A stretch of DNA of 29,409 nucleotides, from contig MSJI02000092.1 of the NCBI GenBank assembly GCA_001931905.2, positions 1-29,409 of the forward strand. The letters run 5' to 3'. Made by a program: the position numbers and the translations under genes. The notes beneath the pieces are model-generated. The model was not told the DNA's origin, ran no database searches, and was given only the letters and a program-made list of their open reading frames with translations. This document shows, in pieces, positions 18,544-28,597 of the stretch. This DNA comes from Cladosporium sp. IMV 00045. Its lineage: Eukaryota; Ascomycota; Dothideomycetes; Cladosporiales; Cladosporiaceae. Position 1 is the first letter of the stretch, and each line of letters begins with the position of its first letter.

Positions 18544-20593
18544 TTACCTCATGCCGGGAGGAGGGGGTCCGCCCATGCCTTGCAGTCTGCTGGCGAGTTG
18601 AGGGTACTTCTCCTGAACCTCGAGCTGGGTGCGGGTGGCCTCGGCGTAGGAGAGGGCGTTGACGATCTCGCCCTCGGTGCGGGAGAGTTCGGCGGCGCGC
18701 TCGAAGTACTTGAGCGCGTCGGTGACCTTGCCCTGCTGCAGGAGGAGCTGGGCCATGGTGGCGACGGCGATGTCGCATTCGGGGTCGACTGGGAGGGTGG
18801 GTTAGTATCTGGGGATGGGGAGGCATGTATGGCTGAAACTTACTGATTAGAGCCTTCTGGCAGAGGTCCTCGGCGGCGGAGAAGTCCTGCTTCCATTGGA
18901 AGAGAGCGAGAGCCTTGTTGATGAGCGGGAGGACGTTCATTCCGCCGCCCTGCTCGCCGACAATCTTCTTCTCCATCTCGACGGCCGTCTCGAACTTCTC
19001 GACTGCCTCCTGGTACTTCTGCTGGTCGAGCAGCAGCTCGCCGTAGTAGTTGTAAACGTCGCTCTTGTCACCGAAGTTCTTGATGCAACGGCGGAAAGTG
19101 GCCATGGAAGAGGCGATGGAGCCCATCTTGTACTGGGTAACACCGAGCTGAATGTGGGAGAAGATGAATTGCGGGTCGAGGTCGATAGACTTCTGGTAGT
19201 CGGTTGCGGCGGCGGAGAACTCGGAGAGGATGAAGTGGAGCTGAGCGCGGTGGTAGAAGATGTCGGGGTCGTTGGGGTTGTGCTCGATCGCGAGCTCGAA
19301 GTCGCGGGCAGCTTCATCGCGCTTGGCTGTAGCAGAGTGGTTAGCACATGTTTCAGAAAGCTATCTTGTCGACGGAACTTACTCTGCTCAAGGTGCATGC
19401 TGGCGCGCTTAACGTAAGACTGGACGAGAGCAGGGTCAAGCTCGAGAGACTTGTTCAGGTCCGCAAGAGCAGACTCGCTGTCGCCTCTGAGGTAGCGGAA
19501 GGTACCGCGCATGTTGTATGCCAACGCTTCGTTCTTCTCAAGGCCGCCAGCCTCAATGGCCTTCTCAAACGCCTCAGCCGCCTCGTTGTAGCCCTCGCCA
19601 GTGCGGAGCTTGATAGACTGAAGACCCTTGCGCAGATGCGCCTTGCCGCTTCCTTCAGGGAGGTCGGTGGTCTCCTCAAGACCTTCGGGAAGGCCGTTGT
19701 CGCGGAAAGATTGCAGGTAGTTTGAGACGAAAGTGGGCGAAGGGAGCTTCTTGTCCTTGCCCTCCATGATAGACTTAGCCTTGACCTCGGCGACCTTCTT
19801 GAGCAGACGCTCCACGGCCTGCGCAGAGGCGTCGTTGCGGAACTGGTCAATAATGCAGCTGGCAGTGTAGTCGAGGAGGGCTTCGCTGTAGAGGCCTTCC
19901 TGCTCGTATGCGTTGGCTCTTCGGTTCAGGGCCTTGATGTACTCGGGGTCAATGGTGATGGCGGCGGTGGTGTCCTCGATAACCTTGGACCAGTTGCTCA
20001 TAGCGTTCCAGCAAGCAGCGCGGTTGGAGTAGAAGACGGCATCGGCCTTGCAGAGAATTGCCTGACCGTAAAGCTCAATGGCGCGGTTGTAGTCCTTGCT
20101 GCCGTAAGCCTTGTTGCCGGCGGCCTTCAACTTCGCGGCGTAGTCCTTTCTTTGCTGCTCGGACAACGAACCGACGCTCTCTTCAGACACTTCGGGGAGA
20201 TCGTCGGACTGCTCTTCCACAGCGGCAGCTTTAGGTGCTGTTGATCATCTTTCGTCAGCTTTTGTGCGCGCACCTCTCGCATGCCAATGTCTACTCACCA
20301 GCCTTGGCGGCGCCCTCCTCAGCAGCCTTCTGAGCATCCTTCTTCGCGGCCTTCTTCTTTGACTTCTTGGCGGGCTTCTTGTCGGAGGAGGAAGACTGCT
20401 GGGCGTCGGCCGGGCGCGTAAGGTAGTATACCGAGCCACCGGCAACGACGACGGTGACACCAGCGATTGTCCAGGCGGCGACCTTGTTGTCGGAGGCCCA
20501 GTTGGAGATGCGATCCCAGGTGGAGGTGGATGCGCCGGCGACGCTGGCGGTCACATCCTCGACGGCGGCAGTGGTAGCACGGGCTGAAGCCAT
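18544..20593 (-). CDS. tom70: Mitochondrial import receptor Tom70, four exons
   Basis: Exons 20299-20593, 19383-20237, 18844-19326 and 18544-18788 total 1878 nt and give 625 residues; the three introns (61, 56, 55 nt) have GTGAGT or GTAAGT donors and CAG acceptors, and all phases agree. The start is [14 protein letters not shown] single membrane anchor at residues about 40-58 ([18 protein letters not shown]) is followed by a Lys-rich linker, as in outer-membrane-anchored Tom70 (yeast form 617 residues). The clamp TPRs begin at about residue 125 ([28 protein letters not shown], written here as one motif range: [14 protein letters not shown] then [11 protein letters not shown]), and later TPRs include LEDPALV-type and [19 protein letters not shown] repeats. 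The receptor takes precursors from Hsp70/Hsp90 for import into mitochondria. The C-terminus ends [12 protein letters not shown] 5' in-frame extension to 20887 is unlikely to be used. Confidence 0.97.
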
Positions 20594-21311
20594 GGCGGGC
20601 GTCGGAGGGTTTGGCGGATGGGGGATGTCAGCGCCTGGCTGCAGATACGATGACGAGGTGTATCTGCGTGAAAGAACGAGAGGGGTGTGTTTATTAGAGG
20701 AGGAGGAGAAGTGGGTGGTGGTGGTGGATGTTGATGATGAATGTTCCAACCGCAGCAGTATGGAGATGTTCTTAGAAAGAAGCTCTACTCGGGCACTAAC
20801 CGCAACTTCAGACTTCTGAAGCCTTCTGATCCGTGCGAGAGAGCCTACGTCAGTCCTGAAGCCTATATTTTTTCGACTGCATTTCATTAATCGCTTTGAT
20901 TAAGACCACCTAAATCTTATTGATCTTCACCACTTCACTCCAACTCTAGAAAAGAATATTAAGAAAACCATAAAAATGCTGGAACATACAGACTAGAAGA
21001 TCAGTCTCTCGAAAATGTCCCAAACAGCTTCCATATCACGTGTACATGGCACTCGCCCTCACACCTGAGACATATGTGCATGCTGCCGTCCTGTCACTCT
21101 CCCGAGCAAACACCACCACTCCTTTCGCTATACAAACCCAACATGTCTCGAATCAAAGTCAGACATGCTCAAAGTAGAGCTTTTCTCTCATGCATTTCAT
21201 CCAATCCGTCTCTTCCCCTTTACCTTCTCTTCCTCTCCATGTCTAGCCATCTAGACAGGCCTTGAGCCAACCAACACAATCAACGACGACGACGACGACG
21301 ACAACGACAAA
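20594..21311. promoter_or_regulatory. Divergent promoter region of TOM70 and the 347-aa membrane protein
   Basis: About 720 bp between divergent starts. It contains a TCACGTG site near 21036-21042 and C/T-rich stretches (21170-21250). A purine-rich GGAGGAGGAG tract lies in the TOM70 leader around 20696-20712. No gene is seen. Confidence 0.4.
21283..21302 (+). repeat. (ACG)n microsatellite just before a start codon
   Basis: Six ACG units plus AC run from 21283 to 21302, followed by AACGACAAA and the ATG at 21312. The repeat is therefore in the 5' leader, where length changes would alter leader spacing but not the protein. Confidence 0.85.
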
Positions 21312-22410
21312 ATGGAGATGCTCCCACCAACTCAAATCCACCTCGCCCTAGCCCTCCAAACCCTCTCCATCCCCAGCACTCTCCTCCTCTGCCTCACCTC
21401 CATGCTCCGCGAACGCTCCATCGGCTCACAAGACGAAAAGCGTCTTATCCAGCTTTACAAACAACACGCCTTCGCCCTGGAGCTCGTGCAACTCTTCGTC
21501 ATCCTCCTGGCTTTCGGTCTCATGGCAGGCAACACGGTAGCAGCCTTCGAAGCTCGTGCACTGGTAATCGGGTTTGCGAGTGAAGATGTCTCCGCTTTCA
21601 TCCTCCGCAGCGCCCTTCTCAGGAACGGATGGCTTTTGATCTCGGCGATTTGTAATCTTGCTTGTGTGAACATGCTCGATAGTTGGAGCGTGCCACTTTC
21701 TTTGCGGGAATTCACAGATCCTCTGTTTAGACTGACGAGAGAGTCAATTGGTGATTGTGAGTGACCCGTTTCTGTGACCTGACTTTTGAATGGCAACTGA
21801 TGAAAGTATAGACATCAAATCCCACAGGGAAGAAAAACATCAGTCCTTCGACGAAGAATTCCTTTTAGCAGCCATCCACTACCCCACCACACCGATCGAA
21901 CTCGAAGTTCCCACCAAAGCCCACCCAGAAATATCAAAAAAGCCCGCCACCCCTCCCAGCGAACCCTTCGAAGACCCAATCTTGAACGCAACACATCTAT
22001 CTCAAACCGACCTTACCACAACATCACCAGCGATCACCTCACTTCCAACCCCTCTCTCCCCTTTTCCCACCAACCAAACCTCCCCTCCCCCCTCCCCTCC
22101 CGCACCATCCTACACCGCCCCAACCGTCTCCTCCCTCCGGCGCTCCACCCACCTCCCTTCAAAAGCCAAATACCACAGTCCAGCAAAACGCAGTCTGAGC
22201 AAAAGCCCTTCACCGGCAAAAGCGAGGAAGAAGCGGAGCGTGACGTTTGCGAGGGAGGAGGAGCATTTTTACTTTCGGCAGGGGGAGCGGGAAGGACAGG
22301 AGATGGGAGGCGGAGAGGAAAAAGCGAGGGGTGTGAGTGACATAGTGCGGGAGTTGGAGAGGGGGTTGATGGGAGAGGGGAAGGAGAGGGTGGAGATGAT
22401 GGCGGTGTAG
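21312..22410 (+). CDS. Membrane protein of unknown function, 347 aa, two exons
   Basis: Exon 1 (21312-21756) and exon 2 (21812-22410) join across a 55-nt intron (GTGAGT, CCTGAC branch-like site, GTATAG), giving ESIGDYIKSHREE at the junction. Exon 1 encodes three hydrophobic segments: about residues 9-32 (LALALQTLSIPSTLLLCL), 55-79 (ELVQLFVILLAFGLMAG) and 105-122 (GWLLISAICNLACVNML). Exon 2 encodes a long disordered tail rich in Pro, Ser and Thr with a basic patch (SPAKRSLSKSPSPAKARKKR) that looks like a phosphorylation-rich or nuclear-localisation-like segment. Its last 70 residues are Glu/Gly/Arg-rich and come from an abruptly G-rich stretch of DNA. I recognise no family. Splicing and length are well supported; function is open. 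Confidence 0.82.
22361..22390 (+). other. G-quadruplex-capable motif at the end of the 347-aa coding region
   Basis: G runs at 22361-22365, 22371-22373, 22377-22380 and 22388-22390 have loops of 5, 3 and 7 bases, within the canonical rule, on the coding strand and 20 bp before the stop. Confidence 0.6.
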
Positions 22411-23089
22411 TGGGTTGGGATTCTTTGGTTTGATGAATTAGAATCGTAGTGGGGAAATGGTTGGAGAGAGAGAGAGAGAGCGGGAGATAGGATTGGAGGA
22501 CGTTTCTTCATCAGACTTGACTGGAACGGTCAAGGGAAGGGTTTCAGGGTAACGAGCACGACTTTTTCTTTCTTTTTTTTCTTTCTTTTTTTCTCGTTCG
22601 TGGGAGTCAAGCATACGAACTGAAGTCACGAAACCGAGGGCGACATCTCAAACAAAGAGAAAGACAGGACGATTTCCAGAAAGCAAGCGATTCGGTGTAT
22701 CATTCTATATTAATGAGAAAAAAACCAAAACGCACCAACTCAAGCCATTCCACTCAGGTTCCTTCCCCATTCATGATAATGATCATGTTCATTCCCTCTT
22801 TTGCCCTTTTTTTTTTTTTTCTCTATGCAATCTTATTCAAGTGGATAGGAACAAAACGGGCCAAAAAACACAAGTAGGGAAGAAGGAAGAAGTCCTCAGG
22901 ATTCTGTTATTCGTATGCGAGAGAAAAAAAGATTTCGTACAAGAGATAGCCGTGTTTGATCGTTTTTGGGGTCATTTGTTAGGTGATGAAGCAAAAGAAA
23001 ACGTGACGCGTCAATACTAGGATCCGCGACGCCAAGAAGAAGGAATAGCAGAGCACAAGATCAAGTCTCAAACACCCCCACAGAAGCAT
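22411..23089. other. Convergent intergenic region with simple repeats
   Basis: A (GA)8 run lies at 22464-22480, a T/C-rich tract at 22562-22594 and a T-run near 22810. No supported gene is present. It lies between the 3' ends of the membrane-protein gene and the trehalase gene. Confidence 0.5.
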
Positions 23090-23350
23090 CTAGTGAGAAT
23101 TGCGGCGCTCAGAGCGCGAGGCAGCAGTAGCGTACTGTTGCGCGTGGCTGGAGCGCGGAGCTTTGTCATGTTGATGGTGAGAGTACTGCTGGGTGGGAGC
23201 AGCGTGCTGTCCGGTAGAGCTGCGGCGAGCGACGCCTTGGTCGTGTTGCGACTTGAAATGCTCGGAGTGTTGAGGGGCGGAATCAGACGGCGCCAATTCC
23301 TCATCCTCGTCCTCACCGCCATGCGCCCTTGAGTTTCCAATGTGCGCTTG
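23090..23350 (-). other. In-frame 86-codon extension after the trehalase stop
   Basis: Directly after the TAG (23351-23353) the same frame runs 86 codons to a second TAG at 23090-23092. It encodes an acidic patch (GGEDEDEELAPSDSAP) and a His/Gln/Ser-rich stretch (TQQYSHHQHDKAPRSSHAQQ) ending RSERRNSH. Codons end mostly in C or T as in the preceding exon. It could be a readthrough extension, the remains of a longer tail cut by a recent nonsense change, or part of an alternatively spliced 3' end. A GTGAGT at about 23554-23559 inside the tail is a possible donor. Confidence 0.45.
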
Positions 23351-25993
23351 CTAACCGCTCGCGTGGTCGCTCGTGGGGTGCGGGCCTTGATGGGCGTCGA
23401 GAGGCGACGGACCGCTGCTGTCTGAAGTCTTGGACTTGGAGGGCGAGTCGTTGATGACCGCGGCGCTATGAAGGAGCGATGCGCGTCGGAAAGCGTTGCC
23501 GCGCTCGATGGATTTGGTGGCTTCGGCGCTTTGGCGGCCGTCTTCCAGGGAATACTCACCGGAAGTGCTCTTTGAGAATGTGTCCCAGTCGGTGATGGCG
23601 CCCAGGGCACGCTTCATGTGGGTGTCGACGATTTGCAGGCCGTAGACGTAGGATGCGTTGACCCAGCCGAATCTGTAAGAGAATGTTAGCAGCTGTACGA
23701 TGTGATTTGGTGATGGTGTGAAATGACTTACCCTTCAGTGGCAACACCCTTGAAATCAGCACCCTGGTTGCCGTATTCGGCAGTCACACGATGAGGGTCG
23801 GCCTGGCGAGTGACATCGTACTTCTCTACAACAACACCGTTGAAGTCGACAAAAGCTCTGGTGACCATGTAGATCCAGCGGTATGCCAATCTCTGTGCCT
23901 CAGCCTCAAAACCGTAGCGCAGGAGACCAGTCCACGCCAGAATCTGCTGCGGCGCCCAGCCGAAGGGGTAGTCCCACTGGCGGTTGGGTCGAGCAAGACT
24001 GACTGGGCCACGAGACTCCTCGGTGCCTGATGTCAGACCACCGTGAGACTCAAACTTGGGCAGAGCCTTCTCAACCATGAGTGCTGCTTGCCTAGGCGTG
24101 CAAACACCGGCCCACATAGCCCAGAATGTGGTGGCAGACTCGTATCCGGTGTGCTGCTTCTTCTTGATGTCGTAGTCAAAGTACATGCCCTTCGATTCGT
24201 CCCACATGCACTTGTCCATCTGCTGGCGTCTCCTGCGGGCGCGACGGTCCCAGGTGGATGAGGTCTCGAAAGCAGTGTCCTTCTGCTTGTCTCCGCGCCA
24301 CTCGTGGGGGATCTCGAGTTTGTCTCCAAAGAAACTGCGAATTGTACGCGCAATGTCCATTTCATACTTGTAAAGACAGCTGTTCAGGTCAACCGTGGCA
24401 AGATCGGCAGCCTTGTTCTCGAGGCGATAAGACGTGTCGTGACCAGACTCACGAACGGCACGGTCGTGCACGAAATATGCGTCAAGGTCGGGTTCATAAA
24501 CGTGTCCGTAGTTGTACGCCTTGACAAACTCTTTGAAGGTCATGTTGTGCTTCTTCATGTAAGGCGCACACACATGTTCGAAGTGTGAGGCTTCAGTCTC
24601 AGGAGGCACACCAGTACCGCCAGCATGGTAAGTGGTGAATCCAGACTCCTCGTCCCAGCGGGGGAGGGACATCCAAGTGTTGTAGTAGTCCTTGATGGCT
24701 GCGAGCATAGACCTGCGCAGGAAATCCAGCGCGTAAGGCTTGTGCTTGATACGGTCGTATACTCGGAGAGCCATGTCAGTCAGGAAGGGCGGCTGAGATC
24801 GGCAAAGGTAGTAGGTGCGGTTGGCGTTCAGGATCTTGCCGTAGTGTCTGATGCAGAAGCAGAAATGCCTGACCATGGCCTCACCCAGGTCTTCGCGGTC
24901 GTTCACGAGCAGGCCAAGGGTCTCCATGTAGCTGTCCCAGCCGTAAAGTTCGTTGAAACGGCCACCAGGAACAACAAATGGCAAGCCCTTGAAGTCTGGC
25001 TCACCCTCAGGCGTATCCTCTACGCGCTCCATTTCAATGGCCAGGAGACCAGGAGCCTCGTTCAAGTCGCGCACGTATTCGGGATCGTCGCACTTCTCCG
25101 GAAGCTGAATGACCTCCAGACGCATCTCGGGGTGCTGCTTGGCAATGCGAGTGTAGTATTGGAGCTGCTCTGGTGCGCCGACCGGAACGTAAATTCTTGG
25201 GTGAGGGTCATCAGTCCAGTCCTTGGGATCCTTGCCGACCCTGGCAACGTTTGAGCCATCGATACGGCGGGTGAGGTTGGGCCAGAAAGAGTCCTTGATA
25301 AGGCGAGCGAGCCTGTTCACAGGGTTCTCGTTCAGTCTAGCCTCGTCGAGAACAATCTGCTTCCGGTTGTAGTGTTTGGCCAAGGAGAGTTCTTGCAGCA
25401 GGTTGCTCAGCATGTAGGTACCGCGAACATCGAATGAACGGTATCCTCCTGATGCTGCAGTACCCAAAGAGATAACCTTGGGTCCCTGATCTTCAATGGT
25501 AATCTGGAAGTTCCTGTCGGTGTCTTCGCGAGACAGGAGGGTGTCTAAGGTCTGTTGGACATTGACGAGGAACTTTCGGGGCACACCGCCCTGTGCGTCT
25601 ACACTTGTTCTGCGGTTTGGTGCTGTGAAGGCGCTGGGGTCTCTCTTTCCGTCAACCTGCGATTCATAATCTATCAGTCTGTTGGTCTCTCTCGGCAGCG
25701 AGAAACGTTTCTAGTGCGGGCGTGGGGCTTCGCGGTGCTCGTGGTAGGTGTGCTGGGCTAGATGGCGGACTTACCGCTGACAAAGTGCGGCTCTTGTTTG
25801 GCCTTCTGGGAGCGTGGGATTCGCCATAGTAGACGGCCGGGCTAGCATACGGGTCGATATCTACGCTCTTGCGCTCTCCCTGAGGCATCTTCCTTTGAGG
25901 AGCATGTCCATGGCCATCTTCGACTGCTGAGTGCTGCTGGGCGGTAGCGTGCCCGTTGCTACGGATTGGGAGATCCGATTTCTGCGCGCTCAT
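23351..25993 (-). CDS. nth1: Neutral trehalase (GH37), three exons
   Basis: Exons 25775-25993, 23732-25656 and 23351-23672 give 821 residues; introns are 118 nt (GTAAGT...TCGCAG) and 59 nt (GTAAGT...TTACAG), in phase. The enzyme hydrolyses trehalose to two glucoses in the cytosol. Both trehalase signatures are present: [14 protein letters not shown] at about residue 303 and [12 protein letters not shown] at about 633. The calcium-binding-type loop [12 protein letters not shown] (about 118-129) marks the fungal neutral class rather than the acid, secreted one, and there is no signal peptide. The N-terminal tail has PKA-type sites (GERKSVD, RTLSA and RRTS at S91), as in yeast Nth1, which PKA and 14-3-3 proteins activate. 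The catalytic part ends near [10 protein letters not shown]; some 70 further residues of disordered Ser-rich tail precede the stop, longer than in yeast (751 residues). The stop is TAG and the frame stays open beyond it. Confidence 0.95.
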
Positions 25994-28188
25994 GCTCTTG
26001 TGGTGACGTGCAGGTACGTCGCTTGCTGACAGGGGAATGACAAGATCGTTTCGTCAAGGTGAGGTAGGTGGGAGAAAGGTGACTAGGCTGCTGACTGAGG
26101 GGTGAAATTGATAAGGTAGGGGTGCTTTTTGGAAGCGAAGACTCGGACGTGGGCAAGGATAACGGATAACCACTCTGCCACTCTGCCACCTCTGTTTAGT
26201 GGGGTCCTGTCGCTTTCGTGAATCCGGCGAGGCCTGTGACGTGGTGCAAGCGGCCAGGTCACAGTGACGAAGGCGTTCGGCCGGCGGACTTTGGCTCCGA
26301 GCTGAGAAGGAAGAAGTGGGTTCGAAGCCCGGGGAACGTTTGTGCGATATGAATCGCGGTCGGAGAGTCTGGACTGGGGCTGTCGATGGACTTGACTTGA
26401 TCAGCCGGGAAAGATTGTGATGGTGAGAATACCGAGGAGTCGAAGGGATGATTTCTGAGGGGGACAGGAGTGTGGTATGACGAGAAGAGAGAGTCGAGAG
26501 GGAGCTGACAATGCTGCCTTTGTGCGTTTGTGATGAGCCCACCAAAGGCAGGCAGACAGGCAGGAAGACAGGAGGCACGAGGGAGGAGCACGCTCACCAC
26601 TTCCCGTTGCCTTCTGGTGCGTCTGGTCTATCGCCTGAAAGTAACGACAACGGCGGCGGCGGCGGCGATTGTAGTGCTGATACGGGCGATAGCGGTGTGC
26701 CCGATTATCGTCCTGCATGGGACGACGAGCCAGGTGGAGTCCGTCGCCCGGCATATCATCATCACCATCCAGGCATCCTGTGCCCACAAGTCGTCTTTGT
26801 TCGGCCTGGCGTGATTATACTGTCCGTCGCGACAAAAGAAGGGGAGCTTTTCTTTCTTTGGCATCTGCGCTGATGAATGGCTGACATGAGCTTTGTAGAC
26901 GATAACTCACTCCCCGTGCAAACCCGCAGGAGCATGTGTTGTGCAACCGCATTCCTTGGCCATAATCCACACGATTGGTCCTGATGTCCTCGCTAAACAT
27001 AACATCCCACACGCGACCAGCTCCTCCATCGCCAACCCATGCGCGTGGCGCCGGGGATGCACAACCTACTCCCAACTGCACCGCCAGCCTTCCCTTCGTG
27101 CGACTCCTGTTGATATCGGACTTGCTTTTCGTCCCATTCTCCTGTCACTAAACATCCATCCCACATCCTATGAGCATGTGTGTATTGATGTTCATCGCCA
27201 ACCGAGTGGCCGAGGCTTGAGTACATTGTAGTCTTGGTGGACCGATTTCACATGAGTGACAACGCAGTATGCTCATCAGCCATGGCTATTCGCAATGGGC
27301 AGGCTTCAGTCCACGTCATGGTAGGTGATGGCGATCAAAGGAAGGACACGTAGGTAAGATGCACATTCCGAATCTCTTCAATCTCTTCTAAAGAGGCGAA
27401 AAAGGTATATCTGTCCTTCTATGTGCGTCTATGATGATCAAGATACTCTGTCAAATTTGTAGCTAATGATGGTACAGTCACTTGAGAACCTCCTATTGCA
27501 GCGACATACATAGGCGACGAGAAGAGACACGAATGTGCAGGAGAGCAATGAGCGGGCAAAAATGAAAGGGGATGTCTCATCGGTCTTAGGCAAGAAACGT
27601 CTAGCACATTCTTTGGTGAACGTGAGTACACACACTACTAGGCCTTCACCATCCACAGCTGATTGACGGTAGCAATCATGACAGCGCATTGTTCTCAGTC
27701 ACCGCGAGACGATTGTGTACACCGTACCCGACGTGCGCTGCGCCTGCACGCTTGAAGACGGCCCTGTTGGACGAAGCCCAGGTTTCCATCGAGCGACGAA
27801 GCGACTTGTGATTGAGGACCCATGAGGTTCTCGCTCCTTGAGATGCCCCGCCCAAGCCAATGACAGCAGAACAAGCAAGCAATTGTAGCATTATGCCTGA
27901 GGTCGCCTGGGCTTTCGCCGTGGAGCCTCATGCCTACGCTCTCCCTGCCCCCTTTCTCCGCAAGAAACGGCTTGCATCGCAGGAACCGGAAAATGGTACA
28001 GCAGACAGTAGCTGCAGGAGAGCTGCCTCTTCTCCCACGCAGTATGTTTGAAACTACTGGCATTACGGCATCATTGGGGGACAGCGTAGCCCTGCGCAAA
28101 GCTTAGCAGAGCCAAATCCAACCTCACTTCACGAATTTGGCCTAGGAAGACCCCTACGAACACCTGAAACGTGGGGACGTGCGCTGGA
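25994..28188. other. Long upstream and intergenic region, no gene supported
   Basis: About 2.2 kb upstream of trehalase without a frame showing domain motifs. The first 600 bp probably hold the trehalase leader and promoter. A CGG run lies at 26651-26666. Ordinary CpA and TpG content argues against RIP. Short frames (26054-26578 minus, 26511-26873 plus, 27695-28099 minus) look like chance. Confidence 0.45.
26031..26122 (-). promoter_or_regulatory. Cluster of stress-response-element-like AGGGG sites upstream of trehalase
   Basis: AGGGG (CCCCT on the gene strand) occurs at 26031-26035, 26098-26102 and 26118-26122, 38 to 129 bp upstream of the trehalase ATG, with a further AGGGGG near 26459. 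In yeast, Msn2/4 binds such sites in the NTH1 promoter. Whether they act here, or lie within the leader, is inference. Confidence 0.35.
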
Positions 28189-28393
28189 CAATAGGATTGT
28201 TGCAAACATCTATCCAAACGGGGTCATGCCAGCCACTTCTTTCCAGGCACTGCGTATCAGATGTCAAGTCCTATTGTTCTCTTGACCATGCGCCGCCTAT
28301 TGTGGCTATTGATGGCGGCGCAGCAAGCTGATTGCTCCTATTCAACGCACTTGAATTGGGTCATACGGCCACAATAGCACGCTCGAGCTATTG
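28189..28393. promoter_or_regulatory. Cluster of six CTATTG/CAATAG hexamers
   Basis: Sites are at 28189-28194 (CAATAG), 28271-28276, 28297-28302, 28306-28311 (CTATTG), 28372-28377 (CAATAG) and 28388-28393 (CTATTG). The last two form ACAATAGC-8 bp-GCTATTGT, a perfect inverted repeat. About 0.1 copies would be expected by chance in this length. The cluster lies 205-410 bp before the start of the last gene. ATTGT is the core bound by HMG-box proteins, so such a factor is a guess. Confidence 0.5.
28289..28322. repeat. Inverted repeat, 9-bp arms, 16-bp loop
   Basis: TGCGCCGCC (28289-28297) and GGCGGCGCA (28314-28322) are exact reverse complements and GC-rich. The loop contains two of the CTATTG hexamers, so the hairpin and the hexamer cluster are intertwined. 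Confidence 0.7.
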
Positions 28394-28597
28394 TTCTGGC
28401 ATTGACTGCCACAGCACCGTCTCGCAGGTACTTATATTTCTTCACCAGCCCATCTTCGACCAGAACTTTCCTTCCACATCCTCATCCACTTCTACCTATC
28501 CTTCAAGACATCTCCTGGTCCTTCACCATCTTCATCAACCATTCACTATCTTCCCATTCATCCTTCACCAAACCCTTTACCAACACTCGCATTCACC

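Noticed and set aside
23068..23610. A 180-codon minus-strand frame overlapping the trehalase tail
   Set aside because: It is a shifted reading of the tail; Arg/Thr/Pro/Leu bias is the shadow of the real frame. It could be reached only by alternative splicing from a GTGAGT near 23554, for which there is no evidence.
26314..26336. GGTTCGAAGCCC, resembling a tRNA T-arm
   Set aside because: The T-stem does not pair properly (only three good pairs) and no A box or acceptor stem lies upstream.
25994..26600. An upstream coding exon for trehalase
   Set aside because: Exon 1 already begins with a Met in a good context (A at -3) and has the expected regulatory tail; upstream frames are low complexity and do not splice in phase in an obvious way.
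26511..26873. Plus-strand frame upstream of trehalase with a Gly run from a CGG repeat
   Set aside because: Content comes from simple sequence; no start context or domain; overlaps probable promoter.
27196..27230. tRNA-like stretch (ACCGAGTGGCCGAGGC resembling a Leu/Ser tRNA A-box region)
   Set aside because: No matching B box (GGTTCGANNCC) at the required distance and no acceptor stem can be paired.
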